Assembly (NCBI RefSeq): GCF_000518765.1
Contig: NZ_KI912490.1
Span: forward strand, 186,001 to 250,000
Direction of reading: 5' to 3'
DNA length: 64,000 nt
DNA from: Ruminococcus flavefaciens ATCC 19208
GTDB lineage: Bacteria; Bacillota; Clostridia; Oscillospirales; Ruminococcaceae
Every line of letters starts with the position of its first letter. The stretch's first letter is position 1. Made by a program: the position numbers and the translations under genes. The notes beneath the pieces are model-generated. The model was given only the letters and a program-made list of their open reading frames with translations. It was not told the DNA's origin and searched no databases. This document shows, piece by piece, positions 26,621 through 35,263 of this stretch.

Positions 26621-27955
26621 TTATACTTTCAGATTATTAAAGGCTCTAACGACCTCAGGATTCTCTCTTTTCCATTTACAGATGCTTTCGGGTATATCCC
26701 ATGCCAATGCAACACAGCCTCCGCAGCTTCTTGCTTCCTCACAGTCCTTACAGGTAGATATATCCGGCTCTTTGAAATTAATAATAGGCGTAATGCGTTT
26801 GTAATCAAATATATCATTTACGCTCTGATCCTTAAGGTTTCCGTAGCTAAGATTAAACTGAAGACATGGTGCAACATCACCGTTTTCTCTTACACATATC
26901 TGAGAACAGCCACGTCCGCAAGATTTTACCTTGTTGATTCTTACCTCATCATCAACCTCATCATTATTTACAAAGAAAGTACCGTCAGAATACTTATCGT
27001 GTAATTCTTTTCCTTTCTGAATTATCAGCTTAGGATCAAGACATCCGATAACATTTTCGTTCTCCTTTGCTCTTCCTATATCACAAGTCATAGCGTAGCT
27101 GATTTGCTTTGCACCTAACTCTTTTGCAAGCTTAGTTATTTCTTCCATATCTTCAAAGTTCAATTCATTGAACGTTGAAGCAACAATGACGAATATACCA
27201 TTTTCTGCCATTGATTTTATCGCTGCTGTAGCTTTCTGAAATGAGTCATTCACTCCACGTATCGTATTATGATTTTCCTGAGCACCATCAATGCTGACCT
27301 GTACAACAATGTTTCTCTTGAACCTTGCCAGTTCCTTTGCTCTTTCATCATCAATAAAATAGCCGTTTGTAGCTATAGATACACCCAAGAATCTTTCTGA
27401 TGCCATTTCAACTACTTTAATGAAATCACGTCTTGTAGATACTTCACCGCCTGTAAGCATTACTTTCTTTACGCCCATATCCTGAAGTTTATCCATTACT
27501 ATCCCGATCTCATCTGTTGTAAGTTCCTTACATCTGACTTCACCGGAATTATTAAAACAGTGTGCACACTTCAAAGGACAGGCTTTAGTAATCTCAAACT
27601 GAACATTAAACGGAAAAATAGTTTCGTAGTTGCCTGTCACGTTTATTTCCACGGCTTCATATTTATCCGAAACATAGAGATAATCCTTTTTAATGCCTTC
27701 GTTTACAAAACCAGAAACTAAAGACCTTGCTTTTTCATATTGCTCATTATATCTTTTTGAAAGAATATCTGCAATACTGTCCACAGAATTAGTACCGTCA
27801 CATAATTCAAGTATTTCACATGCGGTTTTGTTGATTTTTTCATATTTATATTCATTTGAAGCTAAAAGTGCTTCTTCATCGGCAATCAACGGATATATCA
27901 CAGAACTTCCATACTGCTTGAGTAAATTATACTTTCTTTTTAATACTGGATACAT
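26621..27955 (-). CDS. AlbA-like radical SAM/SPASM peptide maturase
   Basis: 444 residues behind AGGAGGAAAAAA. Residues ~25-98 form a PqqD-like precursor-recognition domain (YEKINKTACEILELCDG, VDSIADILSKRY). The radical SAM barrel has the cluster motif CPLKCAHC (Cys126, 130, 133), then VMLTGGEVSTR and VSIDGAQENHNTIRG. The C-terminal SPASM/twitch part has CGRGCSQICVRENGDVAPC and a final CxxC...SCGGC set, enough for auxiliary FeS clusters. Domain order, length and the GDVAPCLQFNLSYGNL block resemble AlbA, the subtilosin thioether synthase. Expected reaction: cross-linking Cys side chains of the adjacent precursor. Ranthipeptide-type chemistry is an alternative. Confidence 0.92.
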   Translation of the reverse strand: MYPVLKRKYNLLKQYGSSVIYPLIADEEALLASNEYKYEKINKTACEILELCDGTNSVDSIADILSKRYNEQYEKARSLVSGFVNEGIKKDYLYVSDKYEAVEINVTGNYETIFPFNVQFEITKACPLKCAHCFNNSGEVRCKELTTDEIGIVMDKLQDMGVKKVMLTGGEVSTRRDFIKVVEMASERFLGVSIATNGYFIDDERAKELARFKRNIVVQVSIDGAQENHNTIRGVNDSFQKATAAIKSMAENGIFVIVASTFNELNFEDMEEITKLAKELGAKQISYAMTCDIGRAKENENVIGCLDPKLIIQKGKELHDKYSDGTFFVNNDEVDDEVRINKVKSCGRGCSQICVRENGDVAPCLQFNLSYGNLKDQSVNDIFDYKRITPIINFKEPDISTCKDCEEARSCGGCVALAWDIPESICKWKRENPEVVRAFNNLKV

Positions 27956-27980
27956 TTTTTTCCTCCTAAAAAATAATAAA

Positions 27981-28044
27981 GGGGCAACAAGTATTAATGA
28001 TCAGAAATCGCTTTTTCATTAATAGACTACAAACTTGCTACCCC
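27981..28044 (-). terminator. Hairpin attenuator between precursor and radical SAM gene
   Basis: On the minus strand GGGGTAGCAAGT pairs with ACTTGTTGCCCC (one wobble), with an inner ATTAATGA/TCATTAAT helix, followed by TTTATTATTTTTT. It lies 32 bp after the precursor stop and just before the AGGAGG of the radical SAM gene. This is the usual way to make much more precursor than enzyme. Confidence 0.8.
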
Positions 28045-28076
28045 ATTATTATATGTTTATATCGACTTACTTAAAA

Positions 28077-28202
28077 TTATGCGATAACGCCAACGATTGT
28101 TGCGCCACATGGATAGTAAGCCATTGAAATTGTAGTTGCAACTAATGCCTGACAACCGATGCATCCAGCGATCTCAGTTGTCTCAAACTTTGGTTCCATC
28201 AT
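28077..28202 (-). CDS. RiPP precursor peptide, sactipeptide-like (41 residues)
   Basis: A short frame from ATG 28202 (a second ATG follows directly) to TAA 28079-28077, with AGGAAAGGAA upstream. The leader-like start MMEPKFETTEIA is acidic and short. The rest is hydrophobic and contains GCIGC (Cys14, Cys17), then ALVATTISMAYYPCG (Cys32) and ends ATIVGVIA. A small, hydrophobic Cys-bearing peptide directly before a PqqD-fused radical SAM/SPASM gene is the standard layout of sactipeptide loci. The GCxxC start recalls subtilosin A (GCATC), also with a very short leader. Mature mass, cross-link sites and head-to-tail cyclisation cannot be read from sequence. Confidence 0.85.
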   Translation of the reverse strand: MMEPKFETTEIAGCIGCQALVATTISMAYYPCGATIVGVIA

Positions 28203-28981
28203 GATTCTATAATTTCCTTTCCTTAAAATTTCCCTTTCTGAATATAATTCAAATCAAATTTATTAAATGATGCTATGGGGTTTAGTAAGACTAAAGTATA
28301 ACATTTCTTTAAATAATTGAAATATAATTACAGTTTATCTTGAAAAGCTCAAGAAATTATAAAGGGATAAATATATTCAAAAGGGTAACTATGTAGTCAT
28401 AATAGTAAAATAAATTTCCCTTTTGATACATGGAAATAATGAATACTTCAATATAAAATCGTCAGATTTAAAATGACACATTTTATACTGATGTAACACT
28501 AAGCAAAAATGAATTTTATTTTAAACAAACTAATCTTTAACGGCCTAATGTATTACAAAATAACTATAAGCGTCTTGAGATTGTTTTAAATTTAGCGTTT
28601 AGTCGATAATAAATATATTAGTAATGATTAACTAAAATCGCATACTAAGCAAAATAATTTTCATTATTTATATTTTATCATTAACAATAAAAAATGTCAA
28701 GTAATAATTGCTGTTCGCTTATAAATCTATTAAAGTAAGACAAAATTATTAACTTCCCAAGAATCAAACAATAAACTATGTCAAATTGAAATAACTGATT
28801 TTCCCTGCCCCGGAATGTTCATGAATTTTTTTGCTTCAAAAAAAACGGACAGAATACGCACGGCATAAGTCAGTATAATGATATAAAAGAAGCCCGCCTA
28901 TCATAGCGCGACGAAAAAACACTGTCTTTATAAATTGCACCATAAGCGCTTTTACTTGTAATGATCGAGTTTACATGAAAA
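28203..28981. other. Long A+T-rich gene-free region upstream of the RiPP precursor
   Basis: Nearly 800 bp without a credible gene on either strand. A likely extended -10 for the precursor (TGTTATACT, minus strand) lies near 28286-28294, with a weak -35. An 8-bp inverted repeat CAAAAGGG (28378-28385) and CCCTTTTG (28418-28425) could be an operator. At 28834-28900 a degenerate piece resembles the end of the tRNA-trailing repeat. The extreme A+T content suggests acquired DNA or a bound regulatory region. Confidence 0.5.
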
Positions 28982-29002
28982 AAGTCTCCTTTACGGAGAC
29001 TT
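28982..29002 (-). terminator. Terminator of the sugar-transport operon
   Basis: Stem AAGTCTCC/GGAGACTT with TTTTTTC downstream on the minus strand. It touches the stop codon of the last gene. Confidence 0.85.
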
Positions 29003-29433
29003 CATTTTTGGGCGGCTTTTTTCAATACTGAAAACACCTGCTTCTGTACAGGAAAACGCCTTCTTTTCGGGACATCATCATTATAAAGCTGAATAAGAGA
29101 CTGAGCATCGTCAGGATCAAGCTTTCTTATCAGGTCTAAAGTAAGTCCGTGAACGGCGTTCATCATCCAGTATGTACTCAGCGATTCGTTCATCTCTGCT
29201 TGTGCATGATATATATATCCGAGTACCTCACGCACCTCAGCTGAAGACGGAGCCATGTCACCGAAGCTTTTCAGTTCTTCCTTCAGCCTGTCAGCGAAAG
29301 CTTCGTGACAGGGATCGTCAGATATCTTCTTTCCCATACCAAACAATCCGACGCCTATCTTCTTTTCGCTTTCAAGCTTTTTTACCTGAGCGATATACTC
29401 GCCATAAATCTTCTTCATCTCAGCAAGCCCCAT
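29002..29433 (-). CDS. Small cytosolic helical protein of unknown function
   Basis: 143 residues from the ATG at 29433 with GGGGGG upstream; longer in-frame starts would overlap the upstream gene. It is mostly charged and helical (MKKIYGEYIAQVKKLESEKK, EVREVLGYIYHAQAEMNESL) and has no membrane segment or family I recognise. It lies 13 bp after the small membrane protein gene and ends in the operon terminator. The pair may accompany the sugar transporter, but the function is unknown. Confidence 0.72.
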   Translation of the reverse strand: MGLAEMKKIYGEYIAQVKKLESEKKIGVGLFGMGKKISDDPCHEAFADRLKEELKSFGDMAPSSAEVREVLGYIYHAQAEMNESLSTYWMMNAVHGLTLDLIRKLDPDDAQSLIQLYNDDVPKRRRFPVQKQVFSVLKKAAQK

Positions 29434-29446
29434 AGAACCCCCCCTT

Positions 29447-29782
29447 TCAGACAGTTTCACTTTCAGATGCATCACTCTCTGTACTATCCTCTTCTTCAGC
29501 TGCTTCTGCCTCGACAGTTTCATCATCAGCTGTATTATCATCTTTGATCTTTGCTGCATCAAGATCAACAAGGAAACGTTTTCTCGAATAGATAATAAAC
29601 GCTACAGAAGCTACCATAAAAACACCGCCTATTATCCAGCACAGTGTCTTGCTCATGGAAGTATCCTCAGCCGATGATATCTTGAAAGCAAGGTAACATA
29701 TATATAAGGCTACTATCATTCTCAGTCCGCAGGACTTATAAGCCCTTGAACGCTTTCCCATGTCAAATTTTACTTCGTTCAT
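29447..29782 (-). CDS. Small two-helix membrane protein
   Basis: 111 residues: a basic N-terminus, two transmembrane helices (about 21-38 and 46-65) and an acidic tail rich in Glu, Asp and Ser (EAEAAEEEDSTESDASE). I do not recognise a family. It lies 74 bp behind the sugar permease, after an imperfect hairpin at 29813-29847, and 13 bp before the next small gene. Confidence 0.78.
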   Translation of the reverse strand: MNEVKFDMGKRSRAYKSCGLRMIVALYICYLAFKISSAEDTSMSKTLCWIIGGVFMVASVAFIIYSRKRFLVDLDAAKIKDDNTADDETVEAEAAEEEDSTESDASESETV

Positions 29783-29856
29783 AATTATTTCCTTTCACAT
29801 TAATGCAGATTACGGCCCGGAGCTCCCCATGACTGCTCCGAGCCGTATTATTGTCA

Positions 29857-31068
29857 TTAACCTGCCTTGCCTGTCTTTTTGTTTGAAACAACGTCAAAGA
29901 TAACAGCGATAAGAAGAACGCCGCCCTTTACGACATACTGCCAGTTGTTGTCAAGGCCCTTGATAGACATACCCTGATTGATTACACCGAGGAGTATAGC
30001 ACCGACCATAACTCCGCCGACTGTACCGCTTCCGCCATATGCAGAAGCACCGCCGATGAAGCATGAACCGATAGCGTCCATCTCGAATGAGTTACCTGTA
30101 TCACCGTTTACAGAACCAACACGTGCTGCAACGAGGAGACCTGAAAGACCTGCCAGCAATGACATAGATGTATATGCCATAAAGTAGACCTTGTTGGTGT
30201 TGATACCTGAAAGCTTTGTAGCCTTTTCGTTTCCGCCGACTGCATAGAAATAGCGTCCGAAGGCAGTCTTTGAAGTGATGAAAGCATAGATACATACAAC
30301 CGCAAGTACCCATATAGCCATTACAGGGATACCCTTATAAAGAGCAAGCTTCCATGTGTAAGCAAGTACAAGAGCATCAATAACGAGTATCTTTCCAAAC
30401 TGTGATATAGCAGGCTCCTGCTTATAGCCCTTCTTAGCCTTCTTTGCACGGTTAAGGATAGTAATAGCGATAAGAGCAACAGCTATAACGATACCTAAGA
30501 TAAATGCTGATAATTTTACCTCAACAGTTCTGTCTTCAGCCTTGATGGTCCATGAATGATCAAGCCCCGGAACATCAATATACGAAGCAAAAATATCAAG
30601 GAACTTTTTACCTACGCTGCCCTCTGACTGAGTGATAGCGATAGTCTTTGATTCAAGTATCGCACGTCCGAAGCCTCTGAACAGGAACATTCCTGCAAGA
30701 GTACAGATAAACGGAGGGATATGTATATATCCGATCCAGAAGCCCTGCCACATTCCGATGAGAACGGAAAACAAGAGACAGAGGCATATAACGGCAATAG
30801 GATTCATGTTATGCTTTGTCAGCATCTGTGCAGCTACTGCGCCGATGAGACAAACCGTTGAACCTACTGAAAGGTCGATGTTACCGCCTGTGAGGATACA
30901 CATAAGCATACCGCAGGCAAGCACAAGTACGTATGAATTCTGAATAAGAAGATTTGAAAGGTTCTGCGCAAGCAGAAGCTTCTGATCTGTCCATATAGCA
31001 AAGAATATAAATACCACGACCAAGGCTATGACCATGGTGTATTTCTTTATGAAGGTTTTAACGTTCAT
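29857..31068 (-). CDS. Sugar ABC transporter permease (GguB/XylH-like)
   Basis: 403 residues with about ten transmembrane helices and the family hallmarks GNIDLSVGSTVCLIGA, PPFICTLAGMFLFRG, YAVGGNEKATKLSGINTNKV, and GGVMVGAILLGVINQGMSI. A long insertion between helices (about residues 125-175) is typical of the MmsB/GguB/XylH group rather than RbsC. It forms the membrane channel of the importer with the genes upstream. It starts 18 bp after the ATPase gene. Confidence 0.93.
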   Translation of the reverse strand: MNVKTFIKKYTMVIALVVVFIFFAIWTDQKLLLAQNLSNLLIQNSYVLVLACGMLMCILTGGNIDLSVGSTVCLIGAVAAQMLTKHNMNPIAVICLCLLFSVLIGMWQGFWIGYIHIPPFICTLAGMFLFRGFGRAILESKTIAITQSEGSVGKKFLDIFASYIDVPGLDHSWTIKAEDRTVEVKLSAFILGIVIAVALIAITILNRAKKAKKGYKQEPAISQFGKILVIDALVLAYTWKLALYKGIPVMAIWVLAVVCIYAFITSKTAFGRYFYAVGGNEKATKLSGINTNKVYFMAYTSMSLLAGLSGLLVAARVGSVNGDTGNSFEMDAIGSCFIGGASAYGGSGTVGGVMVGAILLGVINQGMSIKGLDNNWQYVVKGGVLLIAVIFDVVSNKKTGKAG

Positions 31069-31086
31069 GTTACACTCCTTTGATCA

Positions 31087-32622
31087 TCATTTTTTATCGG
31101 ACTGGAGGATAGCAGACATGATCTTTTCCTGCGTTGCCTCAGAAGCAGGCATCTCTGCAACCATCTTGCCCTCGTTCATAACGTATATACGATCACACAT
31201 TCCAAGCAGCTCAGGCATTTCCGAAGATATCATTACAACAGATTTGCCCTGTGCAACGAGATCGTTCATGATGCAGTATATCTCATACTTCGCACCAACG
31301 TCGATACCTCTTGTAGGCTCATCAAGGATAAGCACCTCAGGATCTGCAAACATCCATTTTGCCAGCAGCACCTTCTGCTGATTTCCGCCTGAAAGGTTTC
31401 CTACTGCCTGCTGTACAGAAGGAGTTTTGGTTTTAAGCTTTTCCTTATAGTCATTTGCAACTGCATTTTCCTTGTCGAAGTTTATGATACCCTTGCTGCA
31501 CACCTTCTCAAGGCGTGACATGGTGGTATTCTTCGCAATGCTCTCGGAAAGGATCAGACCATTGCCCTTTCTGTCCTCAGTAACATATGCAAGACCTGCT
31601 TCAATAGCGCTGCGAACACTTTTCAGCTCCGTTTCCTTGCCGTCGATCTTCAGTTTACCGCTAACGCCCGTGCCGTATGATCTTCCGAAAATAGACATTG
31701 CAAGCTCAGTACGTCCTGCACCCTGCAATCCCGAAAATCCAACGATCTCGCCGCGGCGGACATTGAATGATACGTTGTCAACGACCTTCTTCTCGGTATA
31801 TATCGGATGATGTACAGTCCAGCCGCTTACCTCAAGACCGACCTTATCGCTTACATTATGCTCGCGTGAAGGATAGCGGTCGCTGAGCTCACGTCCTACC
31901 ATTCCGCGGATAATACGCGCTTCGTCGATATTATGGTCTGCATTGTCGATAGTTTCGATAGTAGAACCGTCACGAAGTACGGTTATCTTATCTGCAACAT
32001 AAGAGATCTCATTGAGCTTATGGGAAATAATAATAGAAGTCATGCCCTCTTTCTTGAAGCCTAACAAAAGATCAAGAAGCATTTTTGAATCTTCTTCATT
32101 AAGTGATGAAGTAGGCTCGTCAAGTATGAGCAGCTTAACGTTCTTGCTGAGAGCCTTTGCTATCTCAACAAGCTGCTGTTTACCTGTACCTATATCCTTT
32201 ATAAGAGTAGTAGCCTCTTCCTTCAGACCTACCTGACGCATATGCTCTCCTGCCTCATGATAAGTCCTGTCCCAGTCGATGCCAAAGCGTCCCTTGCGCT
32301 CATTTCCCAGAAACATATTCTCGCCTATAGAAAGCTCAGGAATAAGAGCAAGCTCCTGATGTATGATAACAATGCCCTTTTCCTCACTGTCATGCAGTGT
32401 TTTGAACTGGCATTCCTCGCCGTTATAGACGATATCTCCTGAATATGTACCATAGGGATATGTACCGCTGAGAACGTTCATAAGCGTGGATTTACCTGCA
32501 CCGTTCTCACCGACAAGAGCGTGTATCTCTCCAGGTCTGACCTGAAGATTAACATTATCCAGCGCTTTTACACCCGGAAACTCCTTTGTGATTTTTTTCA
32601 TTTCAAGTATAAATTCTGCCAA
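31087..32622 (-). CDS. Sugar ABC transporter ATPase with two nucleotide-binding domains (GguA/MglA-like)
   Basis: 511 residues carrying two ABC domains. The first has Walker [11 protein letters not shown], signature [14 protein letters not shown], and Walker B LLILDEPT. The second has the degenerate P-loop [10 protein letters not shown], signature [14 protein letters not shown] and [13 protein letters not shown]. This architecture defines the CUT2 monosaccharide importers (ribose, galactose, xylose, arabinose). Cytoplasmic, pairing with the permease at 29857. RBS AAAGGAGGG lies before the ATG. Confidence 0.95.
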   Translation of the reverse strand: MAEFILEMKKITKEFPGVKALDNVNLQVRPGEIHALVGENGAGKSTLMNVLSGTYPYGTYSGDIVYNGEECQFKTLHDSEEKGIVIIHQELALIPELSIGENMFLGNERKGRFGIDWDRTYHEAGEHMRQVGLKEEATTLIKDIGTGKQQLVEIAKALSKNVKLLILDEPTSSLNEEDSKMLLDLLLGFKKEGMTSIIISHKLNEISYVADKITVLRDGSTIETIDNADHNIDEARIIRGMVGRELSDRYPSREHNVSDKVGLEVSGWTVHHPIYTEKKVVDNVSFNVRRGEIVGFSGLQGAGRTELAMSIFGRSYGTGVSGKLKIDGKETELKSVRSAIEAGLAYVTEDRKGNGLILSESIAKNTTMSRLEKVCSKGIINFDKENAVANDYKEKLKTKTPSVQQAVGNLSGGNQQKVLLAKWMFADPEVLILDEPTRGIDVGAKYEIYCIMNDLVAQGKSVVMISSEMPELLGMCDRIYVMNEGKMVAEMPASEATQEKIMSAILQSDKK

Positions 32623-32684
32623 GTATATCCCTCCTTTATACTGCGGAAACGGCTATTTACCGTTCGCATCCGACCCGAAAGTTT

Positions 32685-32712
32685 ATAAAAAGGGACGGGC
32701 ACAGCCCGCCCC
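32685..32712 (-). terminator. Intra-operon attenuator behind the sugar-binding protein gene
   Basis: On the minus strand GGGGCGGGC/GCCCGTCCC with a 3-nt loop is followed by TTTTTAT. It lies between the binding-protein and ATPase genes, so read-through would give less ATPase and permease than binding protein. Confidence 0.78.
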
Positions 32713-32739
32713 CTAAGATATTATTACATTATTCGTTTA

Positions 32740-33969
32740 TCAGGTCGTAGAAGCTGTTGACTCAAGATACTTGTTACTGCTGTCCCACTTGTAGAGACCT
32801 GTGTCTACAAGAACGTCCAGATTATCCTTAGTAATTACATAAGGAACGAGGAGATATGAAGGAACCTTCTTTACGCCGTTGTCATATGACTCTGTATCAT
32901 ATGATGCCTCAGCAGAAAGTGAGTCTACAAGGCTTGCATCAGGTGTCTGACCTGAAAGGATAGCCTTTGATACTTCGAGAGTAACACCAGCCTCATCGCT
33001 TACGTTCTTATATACAGTCATTGACTGCTTTCCGTCAACGATATTCTTGAGGTTAGCGATATCGCCGTCCTGACCTGTAACGATAGGTGAATTACCGCCA
33101 TTATAGTCAGTAGAGATAGCCTGAGCTACACCAAGAGCTGTTGAGTCATTTGAACAGAGAGCAACATCAAGCTGTGTGCCGTCTGAATAGTATGAAGCGA
33201 GAGTATTCTGCATATTCTCAAGAGCCTTATCTGTAGACCATGAATCTGTAGCTACCTGCTCAAACTTCTTCTTGCCCGACGGGATCTTGAGCTTGCCTGC
33301 GTCGATGTACTCCTTAACAGCGTCGTATGCACCGTTGAAGAAGAAGCCTGCGTTATTATCAGCAGGATCGCCTGCTGTGAATTCGATATTGAAAGGACCG
33401 TCGCTGTTCTTCAGATCAAGTGCATCAACAACGTACTCGCCCTGAAGCTTACCAACTGTGTAGTTATCAAATGAAACGTAGTATGAAACTGCGTCTGTAT
33501 TCATGATAAGACGGTCGTAAGCGATAACTGAGATACCTGCATCCTTAGCATCAGCAAGTGTCTGAGAAAGTGTGCTTCCGTCGATAGCAGCGATAAGGAG
33601 AAGGTCTACCTTATCAGCGATCATGCTCTGGATATCGTTGTTCTGCTGGTTTGTATCATTATCAGAATACTTCAGCTCAACATTATAACCTGCTTCTTCA
33701 AACTGTGACTTGAGGTACTCACCGTCACGGTTCCAACGCTCAAGAGACTTTGTAGGCATTGCTATGCCGACTGTCTTGCCGCCTGAACTTGTGTTTTCAT
33801 TGCCAGCATCGCTTTCGGTTGCAGCATCAGCTGCCTTTGTTGTAGTATCTGCGTTGTTACTGTTGTTGCTGTTAGTGCTGCTGTCGTCGGATGAGCTGCT
33901 TCCGCAGGCAGTGAATGCGCCTAACATCACCAGTGAGCTTACAGCTGCAAGAAACTTTTTCATTTTCAT
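32740..33969 (-). CDS. Sugar-binding lipoprotein (ChvE/XylF-like)
   Basis: 409 residues behind AAGGAGGAA. Lipoprotein signal with lipobox GAFTAC at ~18-23, followed by a Ser/Asp/Asn/Thr-rich linker (to ~65). The periplasmic-binding-protein type I fold shows KTVGIAMPTKSLERWNRDGEY, SDNDTNQQNNDIQSMIADKVD, VIAYDRLIMNTDAVSYYVSFDN and PIVTGQDGDIANLKNIVDGKQ. The YDRLI and TGQD(G/A)xxA blocks are those of ChvE and xylose-binding proteins. The likely ligand is therefore an aldose such as xylose, arabinose, glucose or galactose. The promoter is at 34054-34082. Confidence 0.93.
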   Translation of the reverse strand: MKMKKFLAAVSSLVMLGAFTACGSSSSDDSSTNSNNSNNADTTTKAADAATESDAGNENTSSGGKTVGIAMPTKSLERWNRDGEYLKSQFEEAGYNVELKYSDNDTNQQNNDIQSMIADKVDLLLIAAIDGSTLSQTLADAKDAGISVIAYDRLIMNTDAVSYYVSFDNYTVGKLQGEYVVDALDLKNSDGPFNIEFTAGDPADNNAGFFFNGAYDAVKEYIDAGKLKIPSGKKKFEQVATDSWSTDKALENMQNTLASYYSDGTQLDVALCSNDSTALGVAQAISTDYNGGNSPIVTGQDGDIANLKNIVDGKQSMTVYKNVSDEAGVTLEVSKAILSGQTPDASLVDSLSAEASYDTESYDNGVKKVPSYLLVPYVITKDNLDVLVDTGLYKWDSSNKYLESTASTT

Positions 33970-34053
33970 TGAAGATTCCTCCTTAATTGTAAAAAAATAC
34001 TTGTTAAAAAATTGTTGCCTTACTTTAAATTATAACGATAACCGTCATAAAAT

Positions 34054-34082
34054 ATTTTACTCTCTTTTCGTTAAAGTGTCAA
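34054..34082 (-). promoter_or_regulatory. Promoter of the sugar-importer operon
   Basis: TTGACA (34082-34077), 17-bp spacer, TAAAAT (34059-34054), on the minus strand. The leader is about 80 nt. Confidence 0.78.
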
Positions 34083-34416
34083 TTGTTATATCAGCATTTT
34101 GGCGGATTGAATAACATCGCTCCACATTTTATATGCATAATGACAATCAGCCCTTCAACGATTCATTCTTTTGTGTTACAGTTATATAAAAATCGCGCGT
34201 TTTATACAAATGGTAATCCATTATGTGTATTTTGTCTTTCTATATAGTATAAACGTAGCATCTCTTCACAAACGGACAACTATTTTATAATTTTTTTATT
34301 TACTTAAAAATCTATCCATGCACAAAATACCTTACCATATAAATAAGAATTTACTTTTGAATATCTCACGAGATCATCTTTTTCATTTATGCAATATACC
34401 CATGTCTTACAGCTAC

Positions 34417-34445
34417 TTGAAATAGTCAGCAGCAGATGTTATAAT
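34417..34445 (+). promoter_or_regulatory. Promoter of the response-regulator gene
   Basis: TTGAAA (34417-34422), 17-bp spacer ending in TGT, TATAAT (34440-34445). Confidence 0.75.
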
Positions 34446-34521
34446 AAATGTGTACTCACTTCGCCTTAATAAGCAAAATAAGGTGCAGGAAAAAGTGAAA
34501 TGATAAAAGGCGGACAACACA

Positions 34522-35181
34522 ATGGCAGAAATAATGATAATTGACGATGATACTCATATAAGCGATATGCTATGCGAAGTTCTGCTGGGCGAGGGATATA
34601 CTGTATCCAAGGCATATTCGGGAACAGAAGCACTTATGCTGCTTTCCGTCAGAAAGCCCGATCTGATACTTCTCGACCTTATGCTCCCGGGACTCAGCGG
34701 CGAAGAACTGATAAAAAGCATAAAGGATATCCCTGTGATAGTGGTTAGTGCAAAAACAGCCACTTCAGATAAAGTCGGACTGCTCCTCAGCGGTGCTGCC
34801 GACTATATGACCAAGCCCTTTGATATTAACGAGCTTCTTGCAAGAATAACCGTACAGCTCCGCAAAAGCCGCAGTTTATCCGATGGCGTGATAAAATGCG
34901 GCGAATTGCAGCTCGATACAGATTCTCACAATGTCAGCTTTGCAGGCAAGGATATAAAGCTCACCAGAACCGAATACGCTATCCTGAAGCATCTCATGCA
35001 GAACGAAGGACAGGTTGTCGCAAAGCTTACCATACTTGATAGAATAAGCAATGATACTCCCGACTGCACCGAGGACTCACTTAAAATACACGTTCATAAC
35101 CTCCGCAGGAAACTAAAAGCCGTATCGGACACAGATTACATATCCGCAGTATGGGGCATAGGCTTCATGCTGAAATGTTAA
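34522..35181 (+). CDS. OmpR-family response regulator
   Basis: 219 residues. The receiver domain (1-~115) has the acidic pair IIDDD, phospho-acceptor Asp in LILLDLMLPG (~53), the Ser/Thr of VVSAKT and Lys of TKPFD. The winged-helix DNA-binding domain (~125-218) shows GELQLDTDSHNVSF, LTRTEYAILKHLMQNEGQVV and LKIHVHNLRRKLKAV. It is shorter than many OmpR proteins but complete. The partner kinase is at 36900, beyond an ABC transporter, a common arrangement for antimicrobial-peptide sensing modules. Its probable target is the TTAAC repeat array directly behind it. Confidence 0.94.
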   Translation: MAEIMIIDDDTHISDMLCEVLLGEGYTVSKAYSGTEALMLLSVRKPDLILLDLMLPGLSGEELIKSIKDIPVIVVSAKTATSDKVGLLLSGAADYMTKPFDINELLARITVQLRKSRSLSDGVIKCGELQLDTDSHNVSFAGKDIKLTRTEYAILKHLMQNEGQVVAKLTILDRISNDTPDCTEDSLKIHVHNLRRKLKAVSDTDYISAVWGIGFMLKC

Positions 35182-35233
35182 CCATATCTTAACTCATTCC
35201 TTAACCGTTTTCTTAACCATTTGATGCTATAAT
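35178..35233 (+). promoter_or_regulatory. Four TTAAC direct repeats and extended -10 promoter before the ABC transporter
   Basis: TTAAC occurs at 35178, 35189, 35201 and 35213, spaced 11, 12 and 12 bp. The last copy occupies the -35 zone of TGCTATAAT (TATAAT at 35228-35233). There is no good -35, so this is an activator-dependent promoter layout, most simply for the response regulator encoded just upstream. The first copy overlaps that gene's stop codon. Confidence 0.7.
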
Positions 35234-35263
35234 GGTCTCAGAAAGAAAAAAGGAGGTTCTTAT

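Larger units (their letters stand above)
33970..34521. other. Divergent intergenic region between sugar importer and response regulator
   Basis: About 550 bp with no gene. It contains the sugar-operon promoter (34054-34082, minus) and the response-regulator promoter (34417-34445, plus). A near-palindromic TATAACGATAACCGTCAT segment at ~34031 lies just downstream of the sugar promoter's start and could be an operator. The remainder is plain A+T-rich sequence. Confidence 0.5.
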
